10,949 bases of DNA, taken from assembly GCA_018399515.1 (NCBI GenBank), contig JAGYOB010000287.1, forward strand, positions 1 to 10,949, in the 5' to 3' direction. The notes beneath the pieces were generated by a model. It was given only the letters and a program-made list of their open reading frames with translations, was not told the DNA's origin and searched no databases. Position numbers and translations under genes: made by a program. Below, piece by piece: positions 8,357 through 10,949 of the stretch. The stretch comes from Candidatus Nanopelagicales bacterium (GTDB lineage: Bacteria > Actinomycetota > Actinomycetes > S36-B12). Position 1 is the first letter of the stretch. Every line of letters begins with the position of its first letter.

Positions 8357-8766
8357 GCCAGGTGCCGTCCGGCCTGATCCAAGGCTTTCGTGATCAGCGT
8401 CGTCGCTTCGACCTGATCCAGCAGATTCGTCCGTCGGATTTGGATTTCTAAACGCACTGCCGCGATCCGGTCCTGGATCGATTGCGCCCTCCGGCTACCC
8501 GGACGCACGGTCGCTGCATCATCGAGGAGACTGATCAGGTCGCGCATGTCGTCGAGTGTGAAGCCCAGCGGCTTCATGGTCTTGATCACCCGAAGCCGCT
8601 CCTCTTCTACCGGCCCATAGAGGCGAAACCCTCCCTCGGAGCGAGCGGACGGGGTGACCAGTCCCAACTCTTCGTAATAGCGCACCGACCGCAAACTCAA
8701 GCCGACGCGTTCGGCGATCACCCCGATCTGCACGAGATTGGGGTGCTCCAGGCTAGGTCGCGTCAT
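8353..8766 (-). CDS. MerR-family transcriptional regulator, cysteine-free
   Basis: A 137-residue protein. The winged helix-turn-helix occupies residues ~13-80: QIGVIAERVGLSLRSVRYYE, then ELGLVTPSARSEGGFRLYG and the wing and LKPLGF-type segment KPLGFTLDDMRDLISLL. A dimerisation coiled coil (RIAAVRLEIQIRRTNLLDQ) follows. It has no cysteine at all, so it cannot sense metals or redox through thiols as CueR or SoxR do, and it has no large effector domain. ATG at 8766 was chosen because GAGGAG lies 8 nt upstream and the following frame starts MTRPSLEHPNLVQIG; a longer in-frame reading runs into sulP. It lies 16 nt after sulP and overlaps the next gene by 4 nt. It probably controls the operon through the dyad at 10333-10355. 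Confidence 0.9.
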   Translation of the reverse strand: MTRPSLEHPNLVQIGVIAERVGLSLRSVRYYEELGLVTPSARSEGGFRLYGPVEEERLRVIKTMKPLGFTLDDMRDLISLLDDAATVRPGSRRAQSIQDRIAAVRLEIQIRRTNLLDQVEATTLITKALDQAGRHLA

Positions 8767-8782
8767 CGATGCATCTCCTCGA

Positions 8783-10261
8783 TCAGTGACCGGCCGGCAA
8801 TCGGCCATCGAGTCGAGCGCGAAGCGCCGCGCTATAGGCGTTGACACCCAGCACATCGACCGTTTTGCCCTGACGTTCATATTTATAGACCACAGCATCC
8901 AACGCTGCCACGGTCGAGGCGTCCCAGACATGCGCCTCGGACAGATCGATGACGACCCATTCGGGGTCGGCTGAATATTCGAATTGGTACACCAGGTCAT
9001 TGCTGGAGGCGAAGAACAGCTCACCATGCACCTCGTACAGCACATGTTCGCCATCGGGGCTGACCTCTCGGGTCATCGTCACCAGGTGAGCCACTCGGCG
9101 AGCGAACAAGACCGTGGCTGTCACGACACCGGTGATCACACCGATGGCCAGATTGTGGGTGAAGACCGTGGCCGCAACAGTCATGAGCATCACGATCGTT
9201 TCACTCTTTGGCATGTGGGCCAGGATCTTCACACTGTGCCAATCGAAGGTGGAGTACGCCACGATGATCATCACGGCGACGAGGGCCGCCATCGGAATGA
9301 CAGCGACCACATCTCCGAGAACAACGACCAGGATGATCAGGAACACTCCCGACAGAAAAGTCGACAGGCGGGTGCGAGCACCGCTGACCTTCACATTGAT
9401 CATCGTCTGGCCGATCATCGCGCAGCCACCCATACCACCGAAGAATCCGGTCACGATGTTCGCGACACCCTGCCCCCACGACTCCCGGGTCTTATTCGAA
9501 TGTGTATCGGTGATGTCATCGACGAGTTTGGCGGTCAGCAGGGATTCCATCAATCCCACCAGTGCCATGGCGATGGCGAACGGCGCGATGATGCTCAAGG
9601 TCTCGACAGTGAACGGCACAGCTGGAATCCCGAGGATGGGCAGTCCTGATGGCAATTCACCCTGGTCTCCGACGGTCGGCACGTTCCACCCGAACACCAC
9701 GACGGCGAGCGTGAGCAAGACGACTGCCACAAGTGGTGCGGGGATCGCCGTTGTCAGGCGTGGTAGCGCGATCATGATGGCGATTCCCACGACCACCATC
9801 GGATAGACGACCCATGGCACATCGATCAGATAGGGCACCTGCGCCAGGAAGATCAAGATCGCCAGCGCATTGACGAAACCGACCATGACGCTGCGAGGAA
9901 CGAACCTCATCAACCGTGCCACGCCGGCCAGCGCCAGCAGCACCTGGAGGATGCCGGCGAGGATGACCGCGGCGATGAGGTATTCCACTCCCTGGTCTCG
10001 AGCCAGCGGGGCGACGATGAGCGCGATCGCTCCCGTTGCCGCCGAGATCATCGCTGGTCGGCCACCGGTGAATGCGATCGTTACGGCCATCGTGAACGAG
10101 GCGAACAGCCCGATGCGCGGATCCACTCCGGCGAGGACGGAGAACGCGATGGCTTCAGGAATGAGTGCGATCGCTACGACGAGGCCGGCGAGAACTTCGG
10201 TGCGCATGACTCGGGGGGACAACCACGTGGGACGGGACCAAGACGACACAGCTAGCGACAC
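8783..10261 (-). CDS. SulP-family anion transporter with C-terminal STAS domain
   Basis: A 492-residue inner-membrane protein. The N-terminal signature TEVLAGLVVAIALIPEAIAF, followed by GVDPRIGLFASF, is characteristic of the SulP/SLC26 family, with roughly ten to twelve helices through about residue 390. A GGMGGCAMIGQT segment lies in the conserved core. The C-terminal ~95 residues form a STAS domain (YEVHGELFFASSNDLV, then VVIDLSEAHVWDAST with D447 and S449). SulP proteins import sulfate, bicarbonate or dicarboxylates; the substrate cannot be chosen from sequence. I chose GTG at 10261 because GGAG lies 7 nt upstream and the protein keeps the common WLSPRV lead-in. GTG at 10312, GTG at 10249 and ATG at 10207 are alternatives. 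It is first in an operon with merR and the SpeE-like gene. Confidence 0.88.
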   Translation of the reverse strand: MSLAVSSWSRPTWLSPRVMRTEVLAGLVVAIALIPEAIAFSVLAGVDPRIGLFASFTMAVTIAFTGGRPAMISAATGAIALIVAPLARDQGVEYLIAAVILAGILQVLLALAGVARLMRFVPRSVMVGFVNALAILIFLAQVPYLIDVPWVVYPMVVVGIAIMIALPRLTTAIPAPLVAVVLLTLAVVVFGWNVPTVGDQGELPSGLPILGIPAVPFTVETLSIIAPFAIAMALVGLMESLLTAKLVDDITDTHSNKTRESWGQGVANIVTGFFGGMGGCAMIGQTMINVKVSGARTRLSTFLSGVFLIILVVVLGDVVAVIPMAALVAVMIIVAYSTFDWHSVKILAHMPKSETIVMLMTVAATVFTHNLAIGVITGVVTATVLFARRVAHLVTMTREVSPDGEHVLYEVHGELFFASSNDLVYQFEYSADPEWVVIDLSEAHVWDASTVAALDAVVYKYERQGKTVDVLGVNAYSAALRARLDGRLPAGH

Positions 10262-10332
10262 AGAAGGGCTCCGATGGGGTAGGTGCGGATCCGGCAACTG
10301 CGTGCATCGCACCTGACCCTGATAAGAATGTG

Positions 10333-10355
10333 AACTCTAACGTAAGGTCAGAGTT
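10333..10355. promoter_or_regulatory. MerR-type dyad operator upstream of sulP
   Basis: AACTCT (10333-10338) and AGAGTT (10350-10355) form an inverted repeat with an 11-bp centre containing AACGTAAGGT. The 23-bp length and ACGTAAGG-type centre are like MerR-family operators, which sit within long promoter spacers. It lies about 70 nt before the sulP start, whose operon encodes a MerR regulator, and 88 nt before the divergent zinc-ribbon gene. On the sulP strand CTGACC-N18-TCTTAT is a possible promoter overlapping it. Confidence 0.55.
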
Positions 10356-10442
10356 GCCCGACCACGGGGATAAAGTTGGCGGCATGATCTCTCGCTCGCC
10401 GTTGTCACATGTCGTGGGATTCTTTGGTAGTTGTTGCAGACG

Positions 10443-10778
10443 ATGATCCGTTGCAAAGCGTGCGGAGAAGACGAGGAGCTCCGTCTTGAGGAGCTCCTCT
10501 CTGATGACGCTGCGGACGAGGTGACGATCACCTGCGAGTCCTGCGGCACCTCGTGGCTGCGCGATGAGCGCCTCCCGTGTGAATCCTGTGGATCCACCGA
10601 CCTGGTCAGTCGCCCCATGCCGCTGACACAACGCTCTCGCGGCACGCAATTATCGATCGTGGGTTGGGTGAACGTGGACTGCTGCACGACGTGTGACGCC
10701 CCGGAACTGCAGCGATCACTTGCTGCTGGTGGCCCGCTGTCTGCCGGCTACATCCCCGCTGCTCGCCGTGGCCGCTGA
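10443..10778 (+). CDS. Small zinc-ribbon protein of unknown function
   Basis: A 111-residue, soluble protein with nine cysteines in four groups: C4-x2-C7, C31-x2-C34, C46-x2-C49 and C80-C81-x2-C84. Each knuckle has the CxxCG-like look of zinc ribbons (CKACGE, CESCGT, CESCGS), so it can probably bind two zinc ions. The segment with RGTQLSIVGW precedes the last group. Between the first two knuckles lies an acidic helix, EELRLEELLSDDAADE. I do not recognise a named family; roles such as nucleic-acid or protein binding are guesses. ATG at 10443 gives MIRCKACGE; a TTG four codons upstream is possible. No ribosome-binding site is seen. Codons 11-19 contain a perfect 10-bp inverted repeat. It is divergent from sulP and upstream of tRNA-Gly. 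Confidence 0.75.
   Translation: MIRCKACGEDEELRLEELLSDDAADEVTITCESCGTSWLRDERLPCESCGSTDLVSRPMPLTQRSRGTQLSIVGWVNVDCCTTCDAPELQRSLAAGGPLSAGYIPAARRGR
10473..10499 (+). repeat. Perfect 10-bp hairpin early in the zinc-ribbon gene
   Basis: GAGGAGCTCC (10473-10482) pairs with GGAGCTCCTC (10490-10499) across a 7-nt loop, starting 30 nt after the ATG. The same bases are also a direct repeat of GAGGAGCTCC with a 15-nt period, encoding a repeated EEL-x-L motif. The structure could slow translation or transcription, or may only reflect the repeated codons. Confidence 0.6.
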
Positions 10779-10857
10779 ACCAGCCGGTTGCCCCGTGGTG
10801 CTTGGGGGTACACGGCAGTCCGCCAATGGGGTGGCGAGGGGGGCTGAGTGCGGCTGG

Positions 10858-10863
10858 CATAAT
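10858..10863 (+). promoter_or_regulatory. Candidate -10 element (CATAAT) of the tRNA-Gly promoter
   Basis: CATAAT differs from TATAAT at one base and lies 14 nt before the mature tRNA 5' end, consistent with a short precursor leader. It sits in the loop region of GCTGGC-N7-GCCAGC (10853-10871). A -35 is unclear (TGGCGA at 10832-10837 would give a 20-bp spacer). The remaining 10779-10850 interval shows only a weak CCGTG...CACGG pairing and no gene. Confidence 0.45.
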
Positions 10864-10877
10864 CGGCCAGCAGCATC

Positions 10878-10948
10878 GCGGGTGTAGTTCAATGGCAGAA
10901 CATCAGCTTCCCAAGCTGACAGCGCGGGTTCGATTCCCGTCACCCGCT
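10878..10948 (+). tRNA. tRNA-Gly (anticodon CCC)
   Basis: A complete cloverleaf is visible. The acceptor stem is GCGGGTG paired with CACCCGC. The D arm is GTTC-loop-GAAC. The anticodon stem TCAGC/GCTGA carries the loop TTCCCAA, whose bases 34-36 are CCC, decoding GGG. The T arm is GCGGG-TTCGATT-CCCGT. The discriminator is T, as usual for glycine tRNAs. Whether CCA is encoded cannot be seen because the window ends one base later. Confidence 0.96.
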
Positions 10949-10949
10949 C

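Noticed and set aside
8767..9054. N-terminal extension of the MerR protein
   Set aside because: It lies inside the sulP STAS-coding region in another frame; the start at 8766 has a strong GAGGAG ribosome-binding site.
10716..10943. Minus-strand open frame beginning MTGIEPALSAWEADVLPL, antisense to the tRNA
   Set aside because: This is a well-known spurious product of reading the complementary strand of tRNA-Gly; the conserved peptide only reflects tRNA conservation.

Overview
The window is high-GC DNA from an actinobacterium. Four observations support this. The truncated DnaK N-terminus is of actinobacterial type. The dCTP deaminase closely matches the actinobacterial (mycobacterial) bifunctional form. 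The large membrane Fe-S oxidoreductase resembles mycobacterial EtfD (Rv0338c family). At least four genes begin with a -10-like TANNNT hexamer 6-7 nt before the start codon, the usual layout of leaderless actinobacterial mRNAs. I cannot name a genus.

Layout from left to right: (1) 1-174, minus strand, the start of dnaK, with a promoter and a HAIR-like (HspR-type) operator in the 290-nt divergent intergenic region; that region also holds a 14-nt direct repeat. (2) 465-3742, plus strand, an etfD-like membrane Fe-S oxidoreductase followed by a half-size FUSC-type membrane protein. (3) 3739-4314, minus strand, dcd, converging so tightly on the FUSC gene that one CTAG carries both stop codons. (4) 4358-7558, plus strand, a full-size FUSC exporter, a TetR regulator overlapping it by ATGA, and a thioredoxin-fold-like protein with HxxC in place of CxxC. 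(5) 10261 down to 7628, minus strand, a SulP/STAS anion transporter, a cysteine-free MerR regulator and a spermidine-synthase-like methyltransferase-fold protein, apparently one operon. A MerR-type dyad lies upstream of the transporter. (6) 10443-10778, plus strand, a small multi-zinc-ribbon protein, then tRNA-Gly(CCC) at the right end.

Most of the window is housekeeping: heat shock, fatty-acid oxidation electron transfer, dUMP supply and a tRNA. It is interleaved with two small regulator-plus-transporter modules: FUSC/TetR/Trx-like and SulP/MerR/SpeE-like. I see no insertion sequence, phage gene, CRISPR array or defence system. The points most worth a second look are the regulator-transporter modules with their unassigned third genes, the HxxC thioredoxin-like protein, the dense leaderless architecture with overlapping dcd/FUSC promoters, and the dnaK-etfD intergenic repeats.
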